Below, one piece after another: positions 11,285 through 19,259 of a DNA stretch of 64,000 bases. The stretch is from Actinomycetota bacterium (lineage in GTDB: Bacteria; Actinomycetota; Actinomycetes; Mycobacteriales; Micromonosporaceae): contig VAWN01000024.1 in assembly GCA_005885555.1 (NCBI GenBank), positions 1 to 64,000 of the forward strand. Direction: 5' to 3'. Made by a program: the position numbers and the translations under genes. Below the pieces are notes generated by a model that saw only the letters and a list, made by a program, of their open reading frames with translations, was not told the DNA's origin and did no database searches. Every line of letters starts with the position of its first letter. The first letter of the stretch is position 1.

Positions 11285-11734
11285 TCCCCCCGCACCACGA
11301 ACATCAGCCACGCCGTGACGACCAGCTCGCCATCGTCGGCGACCATGTCCGTGCGGGTGTTCAGGAAGTGGTTGCCGACCCGGAAGGTGATCTCCTCGAT
11401 CGTGGTCGTCCGGGTCACCCGTTCCCCCGCGTGCAGCGGTCGCACGTACCGGAAGCGCTGCTCGCCGTGGACCACGCGGTCGAAGTCCAGCCCGAGGCCC
11501 GGATCGCCGATCAGCGTCTCGATGCCCCACTGGCACAGCACGATCGCGAACGTCGGCGGCGCGATGACATCCGGGTGACCGGCCGCGCGCGCCGCCTCGG
11601 GATCGAGGTATACGGGATCGTCGGCGCCGATCGCGACCGCGAACTCACGGATCTTCTCGCGCCCCACAAGGTAGGGCGGCGCCGGCGGGTAGGTCTTACC
11701 GGGTCTTACCGGCGTACGCCGGGTCCAGCGGCAT
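11281..11734 (-). pseudogene. MaoC N-terminal-domain dehydratase subunit (HadA-like) with frameshifting 10-bp duplication
   Basis: The family N-terminus can be read from the ATG at 11732-11734 as MPLDPAYAGKT, and then, in another frame, as YPPAPPYLVGREKIREFAVA. The two parts are separated by a perfect tandem copy of GGTCTTACCG (plus strand 11692-11701 and 11702-11711). The extra ten bases bring a stop after 12 codons. Removing one copy restores one open frame into the rest of the protein, which is intact to its TGA at 11281-11283. A protein of 128 residues could still start at the GTG at 11665-11667 and would lack only about 20 residues ahead of the fold. So it may be impaired rather than dead. 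An assembly error is also possible. Confidence 0.75.
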
Positions 11735-11745
11735 CCGGCGGCGGA

Positions 11746-11913
11746 CTAGCGCGTCTCGCGGTGCAGCGTGTGCTTGCGCTCGCGCGGGCAGAACTTCCGC
11801 AGCTCCAGCCGGTCGGGGTCGTTACGCCGGTTCTTCCGCGTGATGTAGTTGCGCTCTTTGCACTCGGTGCACGCCAGCGTGATCTTGGGACGGATGTCGG
11901 TCGCCTTGGCCAC
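11746..11913 (-). CDS. rpmG: 50S ribosomal protein L33
   Basis: 55 residues from GTG (11911-11913) preceded by GAGGAAGG; too short for ordinary ORF cut-offs. It begins with [20 protein letters not shown] and ends HTLHRETR. Cys15, Cys18 and Cys42 of the zinc ribbon are present, but the fourth ligand position is Glu45 (FCPRERKH). It is thus neither a full four-cysteine nor a cysteine-free L33. It is the first protein gene after tRNA-Met in this leftward cluster. Confidence 0.95.
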   Translation of the reverse strand: MAKATDIRPKITLACTECKERNYITRKNRRNDPDRLELRKFCPRERKHTLHRETR

Positions 11914-12008
11914 GGCGGAGTGCCTTCCTCGCTACAGTCTGATACTCGGCGGTCCAGGATAGTCGCTCGCCGGGCCCGCCCGCAAAACGGGGGTCGTACC
12001 TATGTTCG

Positions 12009-12081
12009 TAGCGGTGGCCGGACTTGAACCGGCGACACAGCGATTATGAGCCGCTTGCTCTGCCAACTGAGCTACACCGCC
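12009..12081 (-). tRNA. tRNA-Met (CAT), elongator
   Basis: A 73-base cloverleaf starting GGCGGTGTAGCTCAG, anticodon CAT in GCTCATAATC, T arm CCGGTTCAAGTCCGG, discriminator A. The 5' end pairs normally with the 3' strand (one G-T pair), so it is the elongator rather than the initiator type. CCA is not encoded. Confidence 0.95.
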
Positions 12082-12091
12082 GTGGAGCCCG

Positions 12092-12164
12092 AGCCCCCTT
12101 ACGGAATCGAACCGTAGACCTTCTCCTTACCATGGAGACGCTCTGCCGACTGAGCTAAGGGGGC
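12092..12164 (-). tRNA. tRNA-Thr (GGT)
   Basis: A 73-base cloverleaf with a GCCCCCT/AGGGGGC acceptor and a TCTCC/GGAGA anticodon stem. The loop ATGGTAA gives anticodon GGT. It is ten bases upstream of tRNA-Met on the same strand, so both are probably cotranscribed with rpmG. A TACTCT hexamer at 12197-12202 could be the -10 element. Confidence 0.95.
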
Positions 12165-12243
12165 CTGCGCGTCCCACCCGGAAACGCACCCGGGTAAGAG
12201 TACACAACCACCCTACCGATCGCGAACCGGGTTAGCCGGCGCG

Positions 12244-14756
12244 TTACGGCACCGCGCGCAGCCGCCGTACCTCCCCGCCGACCGAGGTCGGCTCGGGCTC
12301 GGTCTGCGCGGCGAACCAGGCCTCCAGCCGGTCGTACGACAGCGGCCGGCTGAAGAAGAAGCCCTGCCCGATGTCGCAGCCGATCTCTTCGAGCAGGGTC
12401 AGCGTCAGTTCGCTCTCCACGCCCTCGGCGACCACGGCCAGCCCGAAGTGCCGGGACAGGTCCACCACGGCCCGCACGATCGCCAGATCACCAGGGTCGG
12501 TCGCCATCCCCTGCACGAACGTCTTGTCGATCTTCACCTCGTCGACCGGCAGCCGGCGCAACTGCGACAGCGACGAGTACCCGGTACCGAAGTCGTCCAC
12601 CGCCAGCCGGATCCCCAGCTCGTGCAGCCGCCGCAGGCTCGGCATCGGCCGCTCGTTCTCGCTGGTCACCCCGGCCTCGCTGATCTCCAGGGTGAGCTGG
12701 TCCGCCGGTACCCCGTACTCCTCCAGCAGCTGCGCCACCCGGTTGGGGAACTCGGGGTCCACCAGCGTCCGCGACGACAGGTTCACCGCGACGTTGAGCG
12801 GCCGGCCCGCGTCGGCCCACTGCCGGCACCGCCGCAGGCCCTCCATGAGCACGGTCTCGGTCAGCCGGCCGAGCTGGCCGGTGTGCTCGGCCACCGCGAC
12901 GAAGTCCTCCGGCGACACCGTGCCGTGGGCGCTGTGCTCCCAACGGGCCAGGCATTCGACGCCGACCAGCTGCCGGCTGCCCAGCGTCACCTTGGGCTGG
13001 AAGGCGACGTCGACCTCGCCGTTCTCCAGCGCCCGGCGCAGGTCGCCGGCCAATCCCAGCCGCCGCGCCGAACGCGACTCCAGCCCGAGGTTGAAGACCT
13101 GCACCGCCGAGGACATCGACTTGGCCGCCTGGTTGGCCACATCGGCCCGCTGCAGCAGCGCGGCCGGTTCCGATCCGTGATCCGGGTGTACCGCGATCCC
13201 CACGGCGGTGTCGACGTCCAGCGTCAGCGAACCGAGCTCCATCGGATCCTGCAGCGACCGGCGCAGCTCCGTCGCGAGTTCGACGGCTTCCTCGGTACCG
13301 GCCATCCGCAGCGTCATCGCGAACTCGTCGCCACCGACCCGGGCGATGAGCGCTGCGGGCGGCGCGAGGCTACGCAGGCGTCGGGCCACCTCGGCGAGCA
13401 GCTTGTCGCCGGCGGCGTGCCCGAGCGACTCGTTGACGTCCCGCAGCCCGGACACGTCGAACTGGACGACGGCGACGACCTCGCCCGGCGCCCGTACCTT
13501 GACCGCCTCTTCGAGGGAGGCAAGCATCCGCCGCCGGTTGGGCAGGCCGGTGAGCGCATCGTGCTGCGCATCGAATCGAGCCGGGAGTTCTCCACCGCGA
13601 CGGCAGCATGCGCCGCAACAGTCTCCAGCAGCCGCACATCGTCGACCCCAAACGTCGCCCGATCGCCAAGCCGGCCAGCAACCTCGAGCGTTCCGATTAC
13701 GGCGGAGCCTGAGCGCATCGGGACCACAATTGCGTCCTTGACTTGCGTTTCCGCTAATTTGACGCGCAAGTCGTCCGTCCCAAGCCGAGGCCCGACTGCG
13801 ACGGTCCCCGCAGTTGCGACCGCATGCTGCCGGAGCGCACCAGGGGTTGCCGAGATGTCGATCAATCCGGTGTCGTCGACGCGCGCAGAGAGCAACGTCT
13901 CCGGATAGCGCCCCTGCACAGGCAGCCACAGCGTCGCCGATTCCGCCTGCAACAACTCCCTGACGCGGCCGAGGAGCACATCCGCCAACGTGCCGTCACT
14001 ACGGGTCTCCGTGATGGCCTTCGTGAGCTCGTAGATCTCTGTCAGCGACTTGTGCTGGCGTAGAAACTGTGCGTACGTTCGATACACCAGGACGACGGCA
14101 GCCGCTATCACGGCGATCAACAACACGGCCCAAGGGCTGCGCCGCACAGCCAGCAACAGGACGAGGCCGATCGTCGTATTCGTTCCGCCGACGACCAGAC
14201 TGGGTGTCGCCGTCCGCAGTACACGTCGCGTAGACATGCCGCCTTGAATCAGCGCAATTACGCCGATGACGGCCGCGACCGTTGAGACGACGGCCGCGCC
14301 AACCGCGCAATAGACGACGACCCAGCTAGAAGGCCGTGTGTCGACCAGTGGACCGAATGCGAAGACTATCAATACGGCGGCGGCGTTGGCCGCCACGATA
14401 TTGGCAAGGTTGAAGGCGAGCGGGACGGTGGTGGTAGGCCGCTGGAGGTGAATCGCCGATAGAGCGACTATTCGGACGATCAGGACTGAGAGAGGGGCGA
14501 GATAGAACAGCGCGAAGACGAGCGGTATCTCGGTCAGAGTGATGCTCAGTCCATGCCGCCGAATCTCGACACTGAGATCCGTCGCCTCGGCCGCCACAAA
14601 CAGAGCCAGGAACAGCAGCGTAAGAGGGAACGGCGAGAGTACGTGGCGTGTTCCGCTAAGTGTCGGCACGACAAGGACGACAGCCAGCGCTGCCAGCGGT
14701 GCAGTGATCAGCCACGCAACGCTCTCACGTCGCCCGACGGTCCGAGGACGAGTCAC
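12244..14756 (-). pseudogene. membrane GAF-GGDEF-EAL cyclic-di-GMP protein, frameshifted and compositionally chimeric
   Basis: From GTG at 14754-14756 the first frame encodes seven or eight membrane helices (residues about 12-225) and a GAF domain ending VETVAAHAAVAVENSRL. It then runs out of frame. Immediately after, in another frame, comes AQHDALTGLPNRRRMLASLE and a GGDEF domain with VGGDEFAM. An EAL domain follows with ECLARW, DDFGTGYSSL, KIDKTFV and AEGVES, ending at TAA 12244-12246. The frame changes at a tandem ATCGA ATCGA (13570-13579). The part upstream of that point is clearly lower in GC and has no GGTACC, while the GGDEF/EAL half has the local signature. The EAL residues look catalytic, though EAL itself reads ECL. 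Either this is a recombined dead gene, or the EAL half is expressed from an internal start. Confidence 0.75.
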
Positions 14757-14780
14757 TTCAGCTGCCGCGTCACCGCGGGA

Positions 14781-14972
14781 TCATTGCCAGATGGTCTCGG
14801 CGGGGGCGCTGACGCCGGCCGGGTTTTGGATGACCTTGCCCACGGACGACGTGCCGGGGCCGGTCACGGTGTCGGCGTGGGCGATCCCGCCGGCGGTGAT
14901 GATGAGAGCAACCCCGAGCGACGCGGCCGCGAGGACTCGCAGCGCGTAGCGGCGCAGTCTGCCTCGGTTCAT
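14781..14972 (-). CDS. small secreted peptide, unknown function
   Basis: 63 residues starting at ATG after CAGGAGTCTCCG. The N-terminus is a textbook signal peptide: basic MNRGRLRRYALR, hydrophobic core VLAAASLGVALIITAGGI, and AHA-D as cleavage site near residue 33. The mature part is only about 30 residues, has no cysteine and ends AGVSAPAETIWQ. It lies 24 bases upstream of the membrane GAF-GGDEF-EAL reading frame and is probably transcribed with it, so a ligand or accessory role is conceivable. I recognise no family. Confidence 0.7.
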   Translation of the reverse strand: MNRGRLRRYALRVLAAASLGVALIITAGGIAHADTVTGPGTSSVGKVIQNPAGVSAPAETIWQ

Positions 14973-15281
14973 CGGAGACTCCTGTTTTGCGTAAGCGGCC
15001 CTAACAAATGACTGGGGTTACCGACGATCGTGCCATACCCGGGGGTCAGCGCAAAACATGAGAGGTCACGGCGGTCCACATGGCCGCCATTTGCCAACCG
15101 GAAGGGACCGGATCCTTCCTGCCACCTCGTGCGAATGCGGACCGTTGGTCCAGGTCGACATCCTCCAAACGGACAGTACATCAGACCCGACCGGACGACA
15201 GCCCCTGGGGGAGGCCCAGCGGAACCGGTTTCCCGCCCGGTCGATGCGCCATGATCACCCGTACCGTGCCATTGTTTTCGT
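14973..15281. other. divergent intergenic region with a 9-bp inverted repeat
   Basis: These 309 bases separate the leftward small-peptide gene from the rightward ANTAR-GAF-PAS gene and hold no convincing coding region. TGTTTTGCG (14983-14991) and CGCAAAACA (15050-15058) form a perfect inverted repeat 58 bases apart, close to the peptide's ribosome site. It could be a regulator site or part of an RNA structure. The GC content is lower than in the surroundings, as in the adjacent membrane/GAF half-gene, and GGTACC is absent. Confidence 0.5.
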
Positions 15282-16979
15282 GTGGACGACAAGGCCGGTG
15301 GCGCGCAGGAGCGCTCGGGGCTCGACTGGGCGGCCCGGGTACAGCGCCTGGAGGCCGAGGTCGACGGGCTGCGCCGGGCGATGCGCAGCCGGGCGGTCAT
15401 CGAGCAGGCCAAGGGGTTCCTGTCCGCCGCGCTGAACTGCGGCCTGGACGAGGCGTTCGGGCACCTGGCCCGGCTGTCCCAGCACGAGAACCTGCGGGTG
15501 GCGGAGGTGGCGGCGCGGATCATCGGGTCGGGGGTGCCCGGTACCGCCGAAGAGCCGGACCAGCCGACCCCGGTCGACGCGCGGCTGTTCGATCCGCTGA
15601 CGTACCTGCATGGCGGCCCGATCGGTACCGAAGATGAAGAACCGCCGGAGTCGGTCGATCTGCCGGTACTGCCGGCGGAGACGCGGGTGCGGCTGCAGGC
15701 CGCGGCCGCCGCGGTCCAGTCGGCCGCGACGCTGACCGAGCTCGCCGACCGGCTGCTCGACGAGGGTACCGGCTGGCTCGGCGCCGAAGCCGTGATGATC
15801 TGGACGTCCGAGCCCGACGGCGCGCTGCGGCTGGCGACGTGTGCCGGGCTCGCGCCGCAGGTCGCCAGCGACTGGCAGCGGATACCCTCGCGGGTCCGGG
15901 CGCCGGTACGCGACGCGATCTCGAAGGACGAGCCGGTATGGCTCGACGGGCGGCGACGGTACGACTACACGATCATGCGGGAGGGGTCGGCCGCGGCGAG
16001 CCTTCCGCTGCGCTACGGCGGCCGGCCGTTCGCCGGGCTCGTCGTCCTGTGGGAGGGACACCACACGTACCCGGACACCGAGCGCCGGTACCTCACCGGG
16101 CTCGCCGCGCTGGCCGGACGGCGGTTCCGCAAGCTGGCCCGGTCGGCGGACGTCGGTACGCCACCGGGGCACTGGCTGCAGGGGATGCTGGACGCGCTGC
16201 CGGTCGCCACGCTGTTACTCGCGCCGCTGCGGGACCAGGGCACGATCATCGACTTCGTCATCGACTACGCCAGCCCGCTCGCCGGGGAACCGGAGCAGCA
16301 GGTACCGCCGCAGCTGACCGGGCGCCGGTTGCTGGACGTGCGCCCACAGCTGGCCAACACCGGGGTCTTCGAGGCGTACCGGCAGGTCGCGCTCGCCGGC
16401 GGTACCTGGCGGCGGTCCGCGCAGGCGGAGACGGTACTCGTCGACGGCACCCCGGAGCAGCGGATCATCAGCCGGTCGGCGGTGCGGCTCGGCGAAGGGC
16501 TGCTGGTCTCCTGGCGGATCCACGACGCCGAGGCGCAGCTGACCCGGGTCGGCCGGGTGGAGGACCTGGCCAGCGTCGGGTACCTGGAATGGGATCTGCT
16601 GTCGGACAGCCTGTACTGGTCTCCCGGTACCTATAAAATCTTCGACCGCAGCCCGCAGCGTGGCCCGGTGACCCTCGACCACCTGCCGGAGCACGTCGTA
16701 CCCGAGGACCTGCCGGCCCTGCAGAGCAACCTGCGCCAGGTGCTGGAGGAGCACGAGCCGGCCGAGCTGGTGCTGCGGTTGCGGGTCGGCGGCGGGGAGC
16801 GGTTGGTCCGGGCGGTTTTCCGGCCGGTACCCGACGAGCACGGCGACCTCGTCGGCCTCTACGGCGTCGTGCAGGACCTCAGCGAGCTGCAACGGCGCAG
16901 CGAGGCGCAGCGCCGCAGCGAGCACGCCGCGAAGATCCGCCGGGTGCACGGCGCCGTTTCACCGAGGCGGGACTGGTGA
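15282..16979 (+). CDS. ANTAR-GAF-PAS signalling protein
   Basis: 565 residues from GTG. Near residues 30-85 is an ANTAR-like segment (RAVIEQAKGFLSAALNCG, then DEAFGHLARLSQHENLRVAE); such domains bind paired RNA hairpins to antiterminate transcription. A GAF domain (about 115-255) and two PAS-like regions (about 275-385 and 425-535) follow. The last is of the PAS-fold-3 type (GYLEWDLLSDSLYWSPGTYK). The protein ends soon after SELQRRSEAQRRSE, where relatives often carry a kinase, phosphatase or GGDEF output domain, so the RNA-binding end may be the only output. The last four bases overlap the STAS gene. Confidence 0.8.
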   Translation: MDDKAGGAQERSGLDWAARVQRLEAEVDGLRRAMRSRAVIEQAKGFLSAALNCGLDEAFGHLARLSQHENLRVAEVAARIIGSGVPGTAEEPDQPTPVDARLFDPLTYLHGGPIGTEDEEPPESVDLPVLPAETRVRLQAAAAAVQSAATLTELADRLLDEGTGWLGAEAVMIWTSEPDGALRLATCAGLAPQVASDWQRIPSRVRAPVRDAISKDEPVWLDGRRRYDYTIMREGSAAASLPLRYGGRPFAGLVVLWEGHHTYPDTERRYLTGLAALAGRRFRKLARSADVGTPPGHWLQGMLDALPVATLLLAPLRDQGTIIDFVIDYASPLAGEPEQQVPPQLTGRRLLDVRPQLANTGVFEAYRQVALAGGTWRRSAQAETVLVDGTPEQRIISRSAVRLGEGLLVSWRIHDAEAQLTRVGRVEDLASVGYLEWDLLSDSLYWSPGTYKIFDRSPQRGPVTLDHLPEHVVPEDLPALQSNLRQVLEEHEPAELVLRLRVGGGERLVRAVFRPVPDEHGDLVGLYGVVQDLSELQRRSEAQRRSEHAAKIRRVHGAVSPRRDW

Positions 16980-17350
16980 CCGGCTTACCGATCCCGAACC
17001 CGCCGGCAGACCGTATCGTGCAGGGTATGGATCGACATTCGTTGGCATTCCGGGCGAACCGCGAGGCCGATGAGGCGTCCCTCGCCGTTGCCGGCGAGAT
17101 CGACATGTTCACCGCGGAGAGCCTGTACCAGCAGGCCCGGCGCCTGGTCGACACCTCGGTGTCCCGGCTGGTCCTCGACCTGGGCGAGGTGACGTTCTGC
17201 GACTCGCTCGGGGTGGCCGCGCTGGTGCGCATCTACAAGTACGGAGCGGCGGTGGACTGCCGGCTGCGGCTGACCAACCTGCGCCAGCACGTCGCGCACA
17301 TCCTGCAGATCAGCGGACTTGACCAGGTGTTCGAGGTGGAACTGGCCTGA
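16976..17350 (+). CDS. STAS-domain anti-sigma factor antagonist
   Basis: 124 residues (107 from the alternative ATG at 17027). The STAS core VLDLGEVTFCDSLGVAALV places the phosphorylatable serine at Ser77. Such proteins release a sigma factor by binding an anti-sigma kinase when unphosphorylated. The GTG start overlaps the stop of the ANTAR-GAF-PAS gene (GTGA), so the two are coupled. No anti-sigma kinase or sigma gene is next to it, so the partner lies elsewhere. Confidence 0.85.
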   Translation: MTGLPIPNPPADRIVQGMDRHSLAFRANREADEASLAVAGEIDMFTAESLYQQARRLVDTSVSRLVLDLGEVTFCDSLGVAALVRIYKYGAAVDCRLRLTNLRQHVAHILQISGLDQVFEVELA

Positions 17351-17604
17351 GGCCGAGGTACCGCGCCAGCAGCAGTTTCAACTCCGCCGGTACCGCCGGG
17401 TCGCCGTCCGGGTCGTGGTGACACGAGCCGTTGACCTTCGAAGACCCGGGCACCGCGGATCGCGAACGAGTTCGGCGGGGCGGTCGGGCGGCCCGGGGTG
17501 GTGCAGCCGGCGGCGACCGCGGCGGCCGCGCCGGCAACGAGTACCGTCCGACGGCGTATCGGCGTGTTTTCGCTGGTAGATCCTGTTTCTGCCGGGCACT
17601 GCAT
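17351..17604 (-). pseudogene. decayed lipoprotein-like reading frame
   Basis: A gap of about 400 bases between the STAS and DUF805 genes contains two out-of-frame halves on the minus strand. The ATG at 17602-17604 opens with PIRRRTVLVAGAAAAVAAGC, a twin-arginine/lipobox-like signal, and continues TTPGRPTAPPNSFAIRGARV. Around 17440 the plausible coding frame shifts to KVNGSCHHDPDGDPAVPAEL and then KLLLARYLGL, running to the end of the STAS gene. Codon use supports both halves, but no single frame joins them. I read it as an internally deleted remnant of a secreted protein of unknown type. It may instead be a chance pattern. Confidence 0.4.
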
Positions 17605-17754
17605 GATAGTCGGCTTTCCTATTGCCGGTTCGGCTCGGAAGGGATACCTGCCGGGTCAGGGTGCTTGACCTTGGGGTACCCGCGCACCTACCTTGCAACT
17701 CCTCGCCTGATCCACGATGGAGCAGGCTCAGCGGAGGGCTCTCGGAGGAGCATC

Positions 17755-18111
17755 GTGAACTGGTACTTGGCGGTGCTGAAGAACTACGCCGGTTTCACCG
17801 GTCGCGCTCGGCGCACGGAATACTGGATGTTTGCACTGTTCAACTTCGTGATCACCATTGTTCTGGAGATCATCGGAGTGCTGATCCACACGCAGATCAT
17901 CACCTACCTGTACACCCTGGCGGTACTCATCCCGTCGCTGGCGGTAGGGGCACGCCGCCTACACGACACGGGGCGCTCGGGGTGGTGGCTGCTGATCGGG
18001 CTGATCCCGATCGTGGGCACGATCATCCTGATCGTCTTCTTCGCCACGGAAGGGCAGCCGGGCAACAACCAGCACGGGCCGAACCCCAAGCTGGCGCCGC
18101 AGCCGGCCTGA
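17755..18111 (+). CDS. DUF805 family membrane protein
   Basis: 118 residues from GTG (17755-17757), with GGAGGAG five bases upstream, which decides the start. It begins VNWYLAVLKNYAGFTGRARR and has the family's RRTEYWMF and ARRLHDTGRSGWWLL motifs. There are three membrane segments (about 25-45, 48-68, 82-102) and a hydrophilic tail GQPGNNQHGPNPK. DUF805 proteins are widespread small inner-membrane proteins without a known activity. A strong hairpin follows 15 bases after the stop. Confidence 0.9.
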   Translation: MNWYLAVLKNYAGFTGRARRTEYWMFALFNFVITIVLEIIGVLIHTQIITYLYTLAVLIPSLAVGARRLHDTGRSGWWLLIGLIPIVGTIILIVFFATEGQPGNNQHGPNPKLAPQPA

Positions 18112-18126
18112 GGCACTGACGCAGGC

Positions 18127-18154
18127 GGCCCCCGTACCGGCTGGTGCGGGGGCC
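18127..18154. terminator. hairpin after DUF805 gene / after tRNA-Tyr remnant
   Basis: GGCCCCCG (18127-18134) and CGGGGGCC (18147-18154) form a perfect 8-bp stem. It resembles the hairpin following tRNA-Tyr at 19011-19049 in both stem and position, which supports duplication of the tRNA-Tyr 3' half together with its terminator. Confidence 0.65.
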
Positions 18155-18159
18155 ATCTG

Positions 18160-18206
18160 CTCTCCAACGTCGGGTCGAGGATTCGGACCGGGGTGGCTTT
18201 GCCGGT
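18160..18206 (-). repeat. decayed copy of tRNA-Tyr 3' half
   Basis: The plus-strand segment TCTGCTCTCCAACGTCGGGT and CGAGGATTCGGACC match TCTGCCCTCCATGTGGCGGG and TCAAGGATTCGAACC next to and inside tRNA-Tyr at 19050-19083, with few changes. The match covers the T arm and 3' acceptor side and fades after the variable arm. No anticodon arm remains. It has the same orientation as tRNA-Tyr and lies on its 3' side about 0.9 kb away, the geometry of an attachment-site duplication or of a decayed tandem tRNA copy. Confidence 0.7.
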
Positions 18207-18230
18207 CCCGCGATCACTCCACTCGGACCC

Positions 18231-18776
18231 TCAGTTGACTTTGAATACGAACACGCTGCGATCGAGGTAGGTCGCCGGGTCGTGCCAGGTCGACTGGAAG
18301 AGGAAGGAGTTGCCGAGGTAATTGGTCTGCTCCACCGGTGGGATCGGGACCGTGAAATCGAGCTGCTCGGTGGTACCCGCCTTGATCGTGAGTCCGGCGA
18401 AATCCGGCTGGGTCAGCCGGACGAACCGGTCGTCCACCGCGGTGACCGCTTCGCTGACGTCCGGGGCGATGTTCGCCGGTCCCACGAAAAGATGGACGAA
18501 CAGCCAGACGTAGTCGGTCGGGTCAGGGTTGCTGATCCCCACGCTGTAGGTCAGATTGCCACCTACCGGCGCGCCGCCGCTCCAGCCCTGGTACACGATC
18601 ATCGGGCTGTTGGCGCGCTTGAGCTTGCGCTGGAGTTGTTCGGGTGTGACCGCGGTGAACAGGTCACCCCGGCGCTCGGCGTCGCGCCTGCGCCCCTCAA
18701 TGGTTTCGGCGACGCTCTTGATGAAGGTCGCCTGTCGGTCCGCGAAATCGGACACAGCATGCTGGAACTCGGCCAT
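18231..18776 (-). CDS. conserved-looking hypothetical protein between tRNA-Tyr and its partial copy
   Basis: 181 residues; I recognise no family. Residues 1-55 are charged and probably helical (MAEFQHAVSDFADRQATFIK, later EQLQRKLKRANSPM). The rest looks like an all-beta fold: YQGWSGGAPVGGNLTYSVGI, then DYVWLFVHLFVGPANI, and LFQSTWHDPATYLDRSVFVF near the end. No signal peptide, membrane helix or cysteine cluster is seen. It contains the GGTACC signature, so it is not obviously foreign. It is the only convincing gene in the interval bounded by tRNA-Tyr and the tRNA remnant. Confidence 0.65.
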   Translation of the reverse strand: MAEFQHAVSDFADRQATFIKSVAETIEGRRRDAERRGDLFTAVTPEQLQRKLKRANSPMIVYQGWSGGAPVGGNLTYSVGISNPDPTDYVWLFVHLFVGPANIAPDVSEAVTAVDDRFVRLTQPDFAGLTIKAGTTEQLDFTVPIPPVEQTNYLGNSFLFQSTWHDPATYLDRSVFVFKVN

Positions 18777-19010
18777 CTTTGGCCTCCCACCTGTGACGCC
18801 CGTTCCGGGCTGGCCAGTGCCGTATGGCTAGACCTACGCCGCTTGTCCACCAAACGCCAGCAGTGTGTCCTTGGTCTGACTGGCTCTGCGTGCACAGACT
18901 GAAGCGGCCCGCCCGATGACAGGAACCGCCGAAGATCAACCGCCGACACGTATCCGACGCGACCGGTGGGATCGACCGGTTCCGGGCGGCACCCGGTGGG
19001 ACAGATGCGG

Positions 19011-19049
19011 ACGGCCCCCGTACGGGCGTTTCGCTGGTACGGGGGCCGT
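19011..19049 (-). terminator. tRNA-Tyr terminator
   Basis: ACGGCCCCCGTAC (19011-19023) and GTACGGGGGCCGT (19037-19049) are perfect 13-base arms with a 13-base loop. They begin 13 bases after the tRNA-Tyr 3' end. There is no T run. A shorter version of the same hairpin is at 18127-18154. Confidence 0.75.
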
Positions 19050-19061
19050 CTGCCCTCCATG

Positions 19062-19142
19062 TGGCGGGTCAAGGATTCGAACCTTGGTAGCTTTCGCGAC
19101 GGATTTACAGTCCGCTCCCATTGGCCGCTCGGGCAACCCGCC
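19062..19142 (-). tRNA. tRNA-Tyr (GTA)
   Basis: An 81-base class II tRNA with a long variable arm. The acceptor GGCGGGT pairs with ACCCGCC, the discriminator is A, the anticodon is GTA in GGACTGTAAATCC, and the T arm is AGGTTCGAATCCT. CCA is not encoded. Part of its 3' half is repeated, in decayed form, at 18160-18206. Confidence 0.97.
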
Positions 19143-19259
19143 TCATGGGTACCGCCGCACCGGGGCGCGACAGCGCAAGTAAGGATAGCGGTACACGACC
19201 CTGGCGGTGCAAACGGGTACCGTCGGCACGCCGAGGCATTCGAGTACGGGAGAAGCGAC

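Noticed and set aside
10895-11734. Mycolic-acid dehydratase function (HadAB) for the MaoC pair
   Set aside because: Gene position matches mycobacteria, but no mycolate genes or traits are visible. Only the general hydratase family is supported.
14973-15060. A cyclic-di-GMP or cyclic-di-AMP riboswitch ahead of the small secreted peptide
   Set aside because: The context was suggestive, but I could not find the conserved core of either aptamer. Only an inverted repeat is certain.
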